From Variovorax sp. YR216 (GTDB lineage: Bacteria; Pseudomonadota; Gammaproteobacteria; Burkholderiales; Burkholderiaceae_C), in assembly GCF_900107745.1 (NCBI RefSeq), contig NZ_FNRO01000002.1:806001-870000 (forward strand): 64,000 bases of DNA. The letters are read 5' to 3'. Below, in pieces: positions 9,149 to 17,632 of the stretch. Made by a program: the position numbers and the translations under genes. A model generated the notes under the pieces. That model worked only from the letters and a program-made list of their open reading frames with translations. It made no database searches and was not told the origin of the DNA. Every line of letters begins with the position of its first letter. Within the stretch, counting starts at the first letter, position 1.

Positions 9149-10300
9149 ATGAATCCCTACATCGACGAAGACCTCGCGGCGCTGGCCGAGCATGCGCGCC
9201 GCTTCGCCAGCGGCCGGGTGGCGCCGGGCTTTCTTGAGCGCGACAGGACGCGCGTGCTCGACCGCGCGCTCATGCGCGAGATGGGCGAGATGGGCTTCAT
9301 CGCGCCCGAGCTGTCCGAAGCGCATGGCGGCCAGGGCATGGGCTGCCTCGCGGCTGGTGTGATCCATGAAGAGATCGCGCGCGCCGACCTGAGCCTGAGC
9401 TACATCAACCTGCTGGCATCGCTCAACGGGCAGATCCTGTCGCACCACGCGCGGCCCGAAGTGGCGCAGCCGTGGCTCGAGAAGCTCACGCGCGGCGAGG
9501 CGCTGTTCGCCATCGCGCTCACCGAGCCGCGCGGCGGATCGGACGCAGCCAACCTGCGCCTGCGCGTCGAGCGTGTGGGCGACGACTACGTCATCAACGG
9601 CGAGAAGACCTCCATCTCCGCCGCCGATCAGGCGGATGCGGCGGTGGTCTTCGGCCGCACCGGCACCGTCGAATCCGGCGCACACGGCGTGACCGCGCTG
9701 CTGGTGCCGATGGACCTGCCGGGCATCACGCGCAACCGCTTCGACTGCCACGGACAGCGTGCCATCGGGCGCGGATCGCTCTTCTTCGAGAACGTGCGCG
9801 TGCCCATCGATCATCGGCTCGGTGATGAGAACAGGGGCTTCGTTCAGGTGATGCAGGGCTTCGACTTCTCGCGTGCGCTGATCGGCATGCAGGTGCTGGC
9901 CGTCGCACGCGTGGCGCTCGAAGAGACCTGGGAGTACGTCGCGCAGCGCGAGGCCTTCGGCAAGCCGCTGTCGGCCTTCCAGGGCGTGTCGCATCCGCTC
10001 GCCGATTTCGACACGCAGGTCGAGGCCGCGCGCCTGCTGTGCCTGCAGACGCTCTGGCTCAAGGACAAGGGCGCACCCCACACCGCCGAGGCCGCGATGT
10101 GCAAGTGGTGGGCGCCGAAGCTCGCCTACGACGTGATCCACCAGTGCCTGCTGATGTTCGGCCACGGCGGCTACGACCGCGGGCCGATGGAGCAGCGCCT
10201 GCGCGACGTGCTCGGCTTCCAGATCGGCGACGGCACCGCGCAGATCATGAAAACCATCATCGCCCGCACCCGCGCAGGACGCGAAGCGGTCCCGGCCTGA
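9149..10300 (+). CDS. aliB: Cyclohexanecarboxyl-CoA dehydrogenase AliB (acyl-CoA dehydrogenase family)
   Basis: FAD-dependent acyl-CoA dehydrogenase, 383 aa, expected to convert cyclohexane-1-carboxyl-CoA to cyclohex-1-ene-1-carboxyl-CoA. Family motifs are ALTEPRGGSDAANLR (substrate/FAD loop), INGEKTSIS, QREAFGKPLSAFQG, and the C-terminal GHGGYDRGPMEQRLRD. The residue after GGYD is not the usual catalytic Glu context of short-chain enzymes, so the base needs structural checking. Context between badI and aliA gives the specific substrate. No etfAB is nearby, so electrons must go to an ETF encoded elsewhere. Confidence 0.85.
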   Translation: MNPYIDEDLAALAEHARRFASGRVAPGFLERDRTRVLDRALMREMGEMGFIAPELSEAHGGQGMGCLAAGVIHEEIARADLSLSYINLLASLNGQILSHHARPEVAQPWLEKLTRGEALFAIALTEPRGGSDAANLRLRVERVGDDYVINGEKTSISAADQADAAVVFGRTGTVESGAHGVTALLVPMDLPGITRNRFDCHGQRAIGRGSLFFENVRVPIDHRLGDENRGFVQVMQGFDFSRALIGMQVLAVARVALEETWEYVAQREAFGKPLSAFQGVSHPLADFDTQVEAARLLCLQTLWLKDKGAPHTAEAAMCKWWAPKLAYDVIHQCLLMFGHGGYDRGPMEQRLRDVLGFQIGDGTAQIMKTIIARTRAGREAVPA

Positions 10301-10348
10301 GTCCTTTCCTTCGACTTTTCACACCAACCACGACGAGGAGACAAAAGC

Positions 10349-11992
10349 ATGGAATTCGACGCCGTACTCATTCCGCCGCGCCGCAAGCGGATGGTCGCGC
10401 AGGGCCTCTGGCATGACCGCACCATCAACGACGACCTCGATGCCTGCGTCGCCGCTTGCCCGGACAAGGTCGCGCTCACCGCGCTGCGCGTGGAGGAGGG
10501 CGGAACCACGCGCTTCACCTACCGCGAGATGGCGCGCATGGCCGATCGCATCGCCGTCGGGCTCGCGCGCCTCGGTGTGCGCCGTGGCGACGTGGTGGCC
10601 TGCCAGTTGCCCAACTGGTGGCAGTTCACGCTGACCTACCTTGCGTGCGCGCGCATCGGTGCGGTGATGAATCCGATCATGCACATCTTCCGCGAGCGCG
10701 AACTGTCATTCATGCTCAAGCACGGCGCGGCCAAGGTGATGATCGTGCCCAACCGCTTCCGGGGCTTCGATTTCGAAGCCATGCTGGCCGGCCTGCAGCC
10801 GGATCTGCCCGAACTGAAGCACGTGGTCGTGGTCGGCGGCAGCGGCGACAACAGTTTTGAAGCGCTCCTTAGCGGCCCCGCATGGGAAGAAGCCGCCGAT
10901 GCGAAGGACATCCTTTCGCGCAGCCGACCGGCCCCCGATGACGTGATGCAGCTCATCTACACCTCGGGCACCACCGGCGAGCCCAAGGGCGTGATGCACA
11001 CCGCCAACACCACGATGGCGAACATCTTTCCGTATGCAGCTCGGTTGCACCTGGGCAGCGATGACGTGGTGCTCATGGCCTCGCCGATGGCGCACCAGAC
11101 CGGCTTCATGTATGGCCTCATGATGCCCATCATGCTCAAGGCGAGCGCGGTGCTGCAGGACATCTGGGACCCGGCCCGCGCGGTGGCGCTGATCCAGTCC
11201 GAAGGCGCGAGCTTCACGATGGCGTCGACGCCGTTCCTCACCGACCTCACGCGTGCGGTGGCCGAAGGTGGCGGCGCGGTGCCGTCGCTGCGAACCTTCC
11301 TCTGCGCGGGCGCGCCGATCCCCGGCCCGCTGGTGGAGCAGGCCCGCAGCGTGCTCGGCACCAAGATCGTCTCGGCCTGGGGCATGACCGAGAACGGCGC
11401 CGTGACGCTGATCGAGCTCGGCGACGATGACGAACGCGCCTTCAACACCGACGGCCATCCGCTGCCGGGCGTGGAGATCAAGGTGGTGGACGTGGACGGC
11501 AACGTGCTGCCGCCGGGCGAGTCGGGCGAGCTGATGCTGCGCGCGTGCTCCAACTTCGGCGGCTATCTCAAGCGGCCGCACCTCAACGGCACGGATGCGG
11601 ACGACTGGTTCGACACCGGCGACATGGCGCGCATCGACGAGCGCGGCTACCTGCGCATCACCGGCCGCAGCAAGGACGTGATCATCCGTGGCGGCGAGAA
11701 CGTGCCGGTGGTGGAGATCGAAGCGCTGCTGTACCGCCACCCGGCGGTGCAGATGGCGGCCATCGTCGCCTACCCCGACGAGCGCCTCGGCGAACGGGCC
11801 TGCGCGGTGGTCGTGCCGCGGCCGGGCCAGAGCATCGACCTGCCGTCGATCGTCGACTTTCTCAAGGCGCAGAAGGTGGCGCTGCAGTACATCCCCGAAC
11901 GCCTCGTGGTGCGCGACGCGATGCCTGCGACGCCGTCGGGAAAGATCCAGAAGTTCAGGCTGCGCGAGATGCTGCGCGGCGAATTGGCGTGA
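10349..11992 (+). CDS. aliA: Cyclohexanecarboxylate-CoA ligase AliA (AMP-forming)
   Basis: 547-aa adenylate-forming ligase that would activate cyclohexanecarboxylate with ATP and CoA, the entry step of the pathway. Core motifs are LIYTSGTTGEPKG (P-loop), SAWGMTENG, the hinge region WFDTGDMARID followed by GRSKDVIIRGGENV, and the C-terminal lysine motif PSGKIQKF. GAGGAG lies 8 bp before the ATG. Substrate assignment comes from the surrounding badHI-aliB-badK genes; the fold alone would allow other carboxylic acids. Confidence 0.87.
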   Translation: MEFDAVLIPPRRKRMVAQGLWHDRTINDDLDACVAACPDKVALTALRVEEGGTTRFTYREMARMADRIAVGLARLGVRRGDVVACQLPNWWQFTLTYLACARIGAVMNPIMHIFRERELSFMLKHGAAKVMIVPNRFRGFDFEAMLAGLQPDLPELKHVVVVGGSGDNSFEALLSGPAWEEAADAKDILSRSRPAPDDVMQLIYTSGTTGEPKGVMHTANTTMANIFPYAARLHLGSDDVVLMASPMAHQTGFMYGLMMPIMLKASAVLQDIWDPARAVALIQSEGASFTMASTPFLTDLTRAVAEGGGAVPSLRTFLCAGAPIPGPLVEQARSVLGTKIVSAWGMTENGAVTLIELGDDDERAFNTDGHPLPGVEIKVVDVDGNVLPPGESGELMLRACSNFGGYLKRPHLNGTDADDWFDTGDMARIDERGYLRITGRSKDVIIRGGENVPVVEIEALLYRHPAVQMAAIVAYPDERLGERACAVVVPRPGQSIDLPSIVDFLKAQKVALQYIPERLVVRDAMPATPSGKIQKFRLREMLRGELA

Positions 11993-12027
11993 ACCCATCC
12001 CCACAAGAACGAACGGAGACAAGGAAC

Positions 12028-13008
12028 ATGAGCAATCGATTCAAGCGTGCTGTCGCGACCTGTGCGGCACTGGCCATCGGCTTCGGCGTCCTCGGCGCGG
12101 CCCATGCGCAGAGCGCCTGGCCCACCCGGCCCGTGCGCATCGTCGTGGGTTTCGCGCCGGGCGGCAGCACCGACGTGATGGCCCGCATCCTCGCGCAGCA
12201 GCTCACCGAATCGCTGGGGCAGACGGTCCTCATCGACAACAAGCCCGGTGCGAGCGGCAACATCGCCGCCGCCGAGGTGATCCGCGCGGCCCCCGACGGG
12301 CAGACCTTCCTGATCGCGCCGACCTCGGTCGAAACCGCGAACCCGTCGCTGTTCAAGTCGAACATCCTGCCGTCGCGCGATCTCACGCCGGTGGGCACCA
12401 TCGGCCGCACGCAGATGTACCTGGTGTCGAAGCCGCAACTCGCGGTCAAGGACGCGCGGGACCTGGTCGCGCTCGCGAAGTCGCAGCCCGGCAAGATGTC
12501 CTACGCATCCGCCGGCACCGGCACGCCTCCGCACCTGGCATGCGAGATGTTCAAGGTGGCGTCGGGCACCTACATCACGCATATCCCGTATCGCGGCGCT
12601 GCGCCCGCGCTGCAGGACGTGATGTCGGGCCAGGCCGATTTCGTCTGCGATCCGGGCATCGCGTTTCCGCACATCCGCGCAGGCAAGGTCAAGCTGCTGG
12701 GCATCGTGAGCGCCAAGCGCTCGCCGTTCTTCCCGGATGTGCCGACGGTCGGCGAGCTCGGCTTCAAGGAAGCGGATCTCGACATCTGGTTCGGCCTCTG
12801 GGCGCCCAACGGCACCGCGCCGGAGATCGTGACCCGACTGAACCGCGAACTCGGCAAGGCCATGACGCAGGCGGCGGTCAAGTCGCGTTATGCCGATCTC
12901 GGCGCCGAAACCGCCGCGATGAGCCCCGCCGAATTCAAGGCGCTGCTCGCCGATGAGAGCCAGCGGCTGAGCACGCTGATCCGCGAACAAAAGATCGTCG
13001 TCGAATGA
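12028..13008 (+). CDS. TTT-family (Bug) periplasmic solute-binding protein
   Basis: 326-aa extracytoplasmic binding protein of the tripartite tricarboxylate/Bug family. It has a signal peptide ending AAHAQSAWP, then the Bug signatures TRPVRIVVGFAPGGSTD, DNKPGASGNIAA and IPYRGAAPAL. Bug proteins bind small carboxylates, so a role in capturing cyclohexanecarboxylate or a related acid is an inference from its place between aliA and badK. No tctA/tctB membrane genes are nearby, as is common for orphan Bug proteins. Its stop overlaps the badK start (ATGA). Confidence 0.88.
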   Translation: MSNRFKRAVATCAALAIGFGVLGAAHAQSAWPTRPVRIVVGFAPGGSTDVMARILAQQLTESLGQTVLIDNKPGASGNIAAAEVIRAAPDGQTFLIAPTSVETANPSLFKSNILPSRDLTPVGTIGRTQMYLVSKPQLAVKDARDLVALAKSQPGKMSYASAGTGTPPHLACEMFKVASGTYITHIPYRGAAPALQDVMSGQADFVCDPGIAFPHIRAGKVKLLGIVSAKRSPFFPDVPTVGELGFKEADLDIWFGLWAPNGTAPEIVTRLNRELGKAMTQAAVKSRYADLGAETAAMSPAEFKALLADESQRLSTLIREQKIVVE

Positions 13009-13802
13009 ACACGCAGGTCCGCATGGAAGAAGAAGCGCCCGTCCTCGTCGCGACGCACGGCCGCGTCGGGCTCATCACGCTCAACCGCCCGCGCCAGATG
13101 AACGCACTCAACGACGCGCTGATGGATGCGCTCGGCGATGCTCTGCGCGCTTTCGATGCGGACGAAGCGATCGGCGCCATCGTGATCACCGGCAGCGAGA
13201 AGGCCTTTGCCGCCGGCGCCGACATCGCGGCCATGGCTGACTGGGGCTACATGGACGTGGTCAAGTCGGAATTCATCACGCGCAACTGGGAGACCATCCG
13301 CAGCGTCCGCAAGCCGGTGATCGCTGCGGTCGCGGGCTTCGCGATGGGCGGGGGCTGCGAGCTCGCGCTCTCGTGCGACATCGTCATCGCGGCCGAGAGC
13401 GCGAGGTTCGCGCTGCCCGAGGTCAAGCTGGCGATGCTACCCGGCGCAGGCGGCACGCAGCGTCTGCCGCGCGCGATCGGCAAGGCGAAGGCCATGGACA
13501 TGTGCCTGTCGGCGCGCGTGCTCGACGCGGCGGAAGCCGACCGCTACGGCCTGGTCTCGCGCGTGGTGCGAGATGACGAACTGATGCCGCAGGCGCTCGC
13601 GCTGGCCGCGAAGATCGCCGCCTTCTCGCTGCCGGCACTGATCGCGATCAAGGAGTCCGTCAACCGGGCCTTCGAGGGATCGCTCGCCGAGGGCATCGGA
13701 TTCGAGCGCCGGCAACTGCATGCGCGCTTCGCGAGCGACGATGCGCACGAGGGCATGAAGGCGTTCCTGGAGAAACGCGCTCCGGCGTTTGCGCATCGCT
13801 GA
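13005..13802 (+). CDS. badK: Cyclohex-1-ene-1-carboxyl-CoA hydratase BadK
   Basis: 265-aa enoyl-CoA hydratase/crotonase family protein that would hydrate cyclohex-1-ene-1-carboxyl-CoA to the 2-hydroxy compound, linking AliB to BadH. The oxyanion-hole segments are KAFAAGADIAAMA and GFAMGGGCELAL; the catalytic region is ALPEVKLAMLPGAGGTQRLP. Sequence recall of R. palustris BadK agrees closely, for example VIAAVAGFAMGGGCE and KAKAMDMCLSARVLDAAEADRYGLVSR-type segments. The 4-bp overlap with the Bug gene indicates coupling. Last gene of the operon. Confidence 0.88.
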   Translation: MNTQVRMEEEAPVLVATHGRVGLITLNRPRQMNALNDALMDALGDALRAFDADEAIGAIVITGSEKAFAAGADIAAMADWGYMDVVKSEFITRNWETIRSVRKPVIAAVAGFAMGGGCELALSCDIVIAAESARFALPEVKLAMLPGAGGTQRLPRAIGKAKAMDMCLSARVLDAAEADRYGLVSRVVRDDELMPQALALAAKIAAFSLPALIAIKESVNRAFEGSLAEGIGFERRQLHARFASDDAHEGMKAFLEKRAPAFAHR

Positions 13803-13812
13803 GCGCGGGGCG

Positions 13813-14115
13813 CTACGGCGTGTGCCCCGGCGCACCGGGTCGCGATGGCGCGCGCATCGACTTGAGCGCCGCCATCGCGAGCTCTACGCGGCGCTGGAAC
13901 TCTTCGTCGGTCAGCCGCATCAGCTCGCGCGCTTCGGCCGCATCGGCAATGTCGTGGATGCCGGCGACGACGTGATAGGCCGCCCGCACTGATTTGATCT
14001 CGCGCAGAGCCTGCATCGTGAGCTCGAAGGGATCGTGCCTCGACTCGTCGGGCGAGTCGGTGCGGGCGGGGGGATCGTTGGGGAGGTGCGCGTGCGCGCA
14101 AGTAGGGTGGACCAT
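13813..14115 (-). CDS. Hypothetical protein downstream of C4-like locus
   Basis: A 100-aa ORF starting MVHPTCAHAHLPNDPP, with a mostly helical C-terminal half (REIKSVRAAYHVVAGIHDI, then EEFQRRVELAMAALKSM). I do not recognise a family. It is convergent with badK, 10 bp away, and its start lies directly after the C4-antisense-RNA-like region, the usual position of the small regulated ORF at such loci. The N-terminus is Pro/His-rich and low complexity. It may be a real small protein or the remnant of one. Confidence 0.45.
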   Translation of the reverse strand: MVHPTCAHAHLPNDPPARTDSPDESRHDPFELTMQALREIKSVRAAYHVVAGIHDIADAAEARELMRLTDEEFQRRVELAMAALKSMRAPSRPGAPGHTP

Positions 14116-14118
14116 CAA

Positions 14119-14310
14119 TGGCCTCCAAGCGGGTTAGGTTTGCAAAACCACCGCTCCCAACGCCAATTGAGGGCGGCAGCTCGAACGGGTTGGCGTACCG
14201 GTACCCCGCTTGCGCGAACCGGCGAGCCTCGCGGCTCCCCGCCCGAGCCGCCAAAAAATGGGGCACGAACAAAGAAGCCGCAGACTCCCTGCGGAATGCT
14301 GCGGCTTGAT
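14119..14310 (-). ncRNA. Phage C4-type antisense RNA-like locus (candidate)
   Basis: This 390-bp gap has no convincing gene except this region. Read on the minus strand it encodes in one frame FFVRAPFFGGSGGEPRGSP..., the characteristic accidental peptide seen at phage ash/icd and C4 antisense RNA regions. Two hairpins are visible: GAGCC/GGCTC around 14224-14237, and AGCCGCA (14276-14282) with TGCGGCT (14300-14306). C4 RNAs of P1/P4-type phages block translation of a downstream ORF by pairing. The call rests on motif recall; no covariance model was run, and the boundaries are approximate. Confidence 0.4.
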
Positions 14311-14445
14311 CGCAGCGGGGTAAGTCGGGACGCCAATCCCGGTCACGCCTTTGTTTGACGCAACGGGATGCAGTATATCGATGGGCACACCGCGGGCGGC
14401 CGAACGCCTTAGCGTCCATGGGAGAAAGCACTACCTATATCCGTT

Positions 14446-14475
14446 TTGACAATTTGTTACGTCCCCTTCTAGAGT
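14446..14475 (+). promoter_or_regulatory. Sigma-70-type promoter for the lipoprotein gene at 14505
   Basis: A perfect TTGACA (14446-14451) is followed after 18 bp by TAGAGT (14470-14475), which keeps T, A, A and T of TATAAT. The expected start site is near 14482, with the ATG at 14505 and a purine-rich GGAAGAAG just before it. The local sequence is notably AT-rich compared with its surroundings. Confidence 0.5.
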
Positions 14476-14504
14476 CGCCCGACCTCAAATCTGGAAGAAG
14501 AAGG

Positions 14505-15386
14505 ATGACGCTGCTGCGAACTGCCGTGCTTGTGATGCTCACTCTCGTCATGGGCGGCTGCGCCACGCCAATGCGGGTCAGCCTGACGCCCGAGCAGCGG
14601 GCGAAGATCACCGAACTCAAAGCGCATGTCGTCGTTGTCCAGGACGAAGTGATCGTGGCGGTGCAGCCGTCCAATGTCGGTGTTGCCACCGGCGGTGGAT
14701 TGATTGGCGCGATGATCGACAGCTCTGTCACCAACTCCCGCGTCAAGGACTCCCAGGAGGTCATGGGGCCGCTCTATGCGCAGATCGAAGACGTGGACTA
14801 TCGCAAGGAGTTCAATGAAGCGATCCGCCGGGAGCTCGAGAAGTACCCGATCAAGGTCGCTCAGTTCACGACCACGCCTCGGGCGCTCGGCCGGCAGACA
14901 CTCGCTCAGCTGCGAAGCACCCTCGAGCCCGGTCAGGCGCTGCTGGTGATTTATCCGCGCTACTTCCTGACGATGGACTTCCGCAATCTGGACACCGAGG
15001 CGGTCGTCAGCATGTGGATGAAGGACGGACCCGACAACGTGCCGATTCAACGCGGGGTCCTTCACTACCAATCTCAACCCGTCGGACCGGGCGGCAAGGA
15101 GTCGATCGCGCTCTGGGGCAGGCAGGATGCGGCGGAGTTCCGCGCTGCAATCAAGGAGTCGATCGTTGAAACGATCGAGCTCGTGTCGATGGACATCAAC
15201 CTCGCGGCGCCGGGCGACAAACAGGAGAAGTCACGGGAGTACACCTTCAACGCCGGCGGGCAGCAAGCGCAGATCAAGGGGCGGCTCATCAAGGAAGGCG
15301 TCAACCGGTGGATCGTGTTGGGGGACGACAAGAAGCTGTACTCCCTGCCCACGACGAGCAAGGCCGTCGCAGCCGCCAACCGTTGA
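14505..15386 (+). CDS. Putative lipoprotein of unknown function
   Basis: 293 aa with a lipoprotein signal: MTLLRTAVLVMLTLVMGGCATP, lipobox VMGGC, with mature Cys19. The mature part has a segment with a glycine-rich hydrophobic stretch (VGVATGGGLIGAMID) that might insert into a membrane, then mixed alpha/beta sequence. I do not recognise the family. The next gene, 14 bp downstream on the same strand, has a similar design (export signal, glycine-rich loop, two-domain size), so the two probably act together at the cell envelope. Confidence 0.75.
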   Translation: MTLLRTAVLVMLTLVMGGCATPMRVSLTPEQRAKITELKAHVVVVQDEVIVAVQPSNVGVATGGGLIGAMIDSSVTNSRVKDSQEVMGPLYAQIEDVDYRKEFNEAIRRELEKYPIKVAQFTTTPRALGRQTLAQLRSTLEPGQALLVIYPRYFLTMDFRNLDTEAVVSMWMKDGPDNVPIQRGVLHYQSQPVGPGGKESIALWGRQDAAEFRAAIKESIVETIELVSMDINLAAPGDKQEKSREYTFNAGGQQAQIKGRLIKEGVNRWIVLGDDKKLYSLPTTSKAVAAANR

Positions 15387-15400
15387 ACAGGATGATCATC

Positions 15401-16048
15401 ATGAAACGCAACGTACTGCTGCGGCCGCTCCTCGCCGGTATCACGGCGGCCATCTGCTCGGTCCAGGCCACTGCCGCGCCCGACAACGGCCCGACGTCCC
15501 CCATGGACATCACCTACGACCGCAACGCCCGTGAAACACCGCCCATGGCGCTGGGCGGTACGTGCCCGATCCATGTGGTTTCACCACAGGACGATCGCCA
15601 GAACAAGGAGACGATCGGCGCCGGCTTCGGCGGCGCCTTGCTCACGGGAGAGGCCGGGCGCTGGGTGTCGGATGGTCTTTCTCAACTGGCAGAGTTCGGT
15701 TTCGCGGTCGACCATGTCAAGGCGGGTGACGTCGTCGGTGACGGGCTGACGGTCGAGACATCGCTGACTCGCGCGTACACCTGGCCGATCGGGATCAAGC
15801 TGTTCAGCATGGTCGCGCTGAAGGTCCAGTTCCTCGACAAGAGCGGGGCCGTGGTTCAGGAAAAGCACTATCGCGCCCATGGCGACAAGACCAACATGTG
15901 GGGTGCGGACTCGGAGTTCGTCACGACCCTGAACTACGGGCTGAACAACCTGCTGCCGGCCATGGCGCAGGATCTCGTGTCCCTGTGCAAAGGGGGCATG
16001 GTGGCGCCCTACACCTATTCAGGGCCGTCGCTGGTCACGAAGAAATAG
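15401..16048 (+). CDS. Exported protein of unknown function
   Basis: 215 aa with a Sec signal ending around VQATAAPDN. The mature protein contains GTCPIHVVSPQDDRQNKETIGAG and a glycine-rich stretch, and keeps two cysteines (the first in GTCPI, the last in LVSLCKGG) that could form a disulfide in the periplasm. No family recognised. An ATG at 15392 in frame is an alternative start. Probably co-transcribed with the lipoprotein at 14505 and with the LysE-type exporter 38 bp downstream. Confidence 0.72.
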   Translation: MKRNVLLRPLLAGITAAICSVQATAAPDNGPTSPMDITYDRNARETPPMALGGTCPIHVVSPQDDRQNKETIGAGFGGALLTGEAGRWVSDGLSQLAEFGFAVDHVKAGDVVGDGLTVETSLTRAYTWPIGIKLFSMVALKVQFLDKSGAVVQEKHYRAHGDKTNMWGADSEFVTTLNYGLNNLLPAMAQDLVSLCKGGMVAPYTYSGPSLVTKK

Positions 16049-16086
16049 GACCCCTCACAATATCCGGCTACCCGTTGGGAATCCTC

Positions 16087-16725
16087 ATGTCCTTGCAAAC
16101 CTGGCTGCTGTATGTCGTCGCTGTCTTCGTGTTGACCGTCACACCCGGTCCGAGCGTCCTCATGTGCGTATCCAACGCAGTCAATCACGGGGTCCGGCGC
16201 ACGTTCTTTTCCGCCATCGGCAGCGTCACCGCCGTCGTCGGCATCATGGCGTGCTCCGCTGTCGGGGTGGGTGCCGTCCTCGCCGCGTCCGAAACCCTCT
16301 TTCATGTCATCAAATGGTTTGGCGTCGGCTACCTGCTGTACATCGGCATCACGACACTGCGCTCCACGACTTCCAACTTCGAACTGCCTGCCGGCACTGC
16401 CGGTCGCTCGAGCCGGAAGGCGCTCTATGCGAAGGGCTTTCTGGTGGGAGCAAGCAATCCGAAGGCGCTGCTTTTCTTCACCGCGTTCTTCCCGCAGTTC
16501 ATCAATCCGGCCGCGCCTCAGCTGTACCAGTTCGCCATCCTTGGCGGCACCTTCGTCTGCTTCGAGTTGTTCTGGTTGATGTCCTATGCTGCGTTCGCTT
16601 CGCGGCTTTCTCCATGGTTGCGAGTCAAGGGGCGGGCCAAGGCCTTCAACCGGCTGTCGGGGCTCACCTTCATGGGTGCAGGCGCACTGCTGGCCACCGT
16701 CAAGCGTGCCGCCAAGGACGCGTAG
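16087..16725 (+). CDS. LysE/RhtB-family amino-acid exporter
   Basis: 212-aa inner-membrane protein with the LysE family start FVLTVTPGPSVLMCVSNAVNHGVRR, about six membrane helices, and the conserved mid-region KGFLVGASNPKALLFFTAFFPQF. Members export amino acids or derivatives such as homoserine, threonine or lysine; the substrate here cannot be told from sequence. The 118 bp after its stop, before the convergent DUF1330 gene, holds no clear terminator. Confidence 0.9.
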   Translation: MSLQTWLLYVVAVFVLTVTPGPSVLMCVSNAVNHGVRRTFFSAIGSVTAVVGIMACSAVGVGAVLAASETLFHVIKWFGVGYLLYIGITTLRSTTSNFELPAGTAGRSSRKALYAKGFLVGASNPKALLFFTAFFPQFINPAAPQLYQFAILGGTFVCFELFWLMSYAAFASRLSPWLRVKGRAKAFNRLSGLTFMGAGALLATVKRAAKDA

Positions 16726-16843
16726 GCCGGAAGCCTCGGCTCGACCAACTTGCAAAGCTGCGCGGGGCCGACGGGCAACTGCAGTGAAGCTGTACAAGCG
16801 CCAGCCCCCGCCCGATGGATCGAAGCAGCCGGACAGCGACCGC

Positions 16844-17134
16844 TCAAACACCTTCGATGATGCGAATCTCGCGGTCGGCTCCGTCGCCCAGCGCAGCCAG
16901 TGCTGCCTGGTACTCCGGGCTGTCATGCGCAGCGATGGCTTGTTCAACGCTGTCAAACTCGATCAGCACGGTGCGTTGCATCAGACCGAGTTCGTAGACC
17001 TTGGACGGTTCGCCACGCGCCAGGAAGCGCGCACCGTTGGCAGTGAGTGCCGGGCCGGCCAGCTTCGCATACGCGGCAAGTTTGTCGGAATCGTTGACCG
17101 CGCGATACGCGCTGACCCAGTAGGCTTTTGGCAT
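16844..17134 (-). CDS. DUF1330 domain protein
   Basis: 96-aa protein of the DUF1330 dimeric alpha/beta-barrel family. The family pattern is visible as AYWVSAYRAVNDSDKLAAYAKLAGPAL, GARFLARG, VLIEFDSVEQAIAAHDSPEYQAAL and the C-terminal REIRIIEGV. Biochemical role unknown. I chose the ATG at 17134 (MPKAYWVSAY), which gives standard family length. It is a stand-alone gene on the minus strand, 119 bp downstream of the DUF1488 gene. Confidence 0.85.
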   Translation of the reverse strand: MPKAYWVSAYRAVNDSDKLAAYAKLAGPALTANGARFLARGEPSKVYELGLMQRTVLIEFDSVEQAIAAHDSPEYQAALAALGDGADREIRIIEGV

Positions 17135-17253
17135 CTGATTTTCTCTTTCGGTGTGACTGAAAACGTCAGCGTGCGACTGTGCCGCGTGTCTTGATTTGCA
17201 GCAAGCCCCGCGCAGTGTTTCCTTCCAACGACTCGCCTCTCTCAATAGAGCAC

Positions 17254-17529
17254 TCAACAGGCGTCGTGCACCGGCAGATCGAAATCCGCCGACTCCAGAA
17301 CCACCGGACGTCCACCACTCATGAAGTGGCGCTCGATCGCGCGTGCATTGATGAGTGGCGCATTCCTCTCATAGGCCTCGACGAGGCTCTCGCCGCCGCC
17401 GTCCGCGCCGAAGAAGTCCCTCAAGGGGTCTTCGCTGATTTCCGCGATGACACGGCGGCCGACCGTGGGGTATATCGCGAACCGCACCGTCGCCGTGTCG
17501 AAGCAATAGATGGCACCTGCTGCTGACAT
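17254..17529 (-). CDS. DUF1488-like protein
   Basis: 91-aa protein starting MSAAGAIYCFDTATVRFAIY, with the DUF1488-like segment RRVIAEISEDPLRDFFGA and a helical tail (SLVEAYERNAPLINARAIERHF). The function of the family is unknown. An upstream in-frame ATG at 17568 would add 13 residues of repeated HSET sequence and is less likely. The 103 bp between its start and the end of the malQ-treY gene holds only a weak GTAGG/CCTAC hairpin at the treY stop. Confidence 0.7.
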   Translation of the reverse strand: MSAAGAIYCFDTATVRFAIYPTVGRRVIAEISEDPLRDFFGADGGGESLVEAYERNAPLINARAIERHFMSGGRPVVLESADFDLPVHDAC

Positions 17530-17632
17530 GGATGTCTCCGAATGAATGACTGTCTCTGAATGGAACACCTCGAATACTCCACCCGGCAGTGCGTGGGAGT
17601 GGCAGTCGTCGCGTCCGTGTGTAGGTGGTTTC

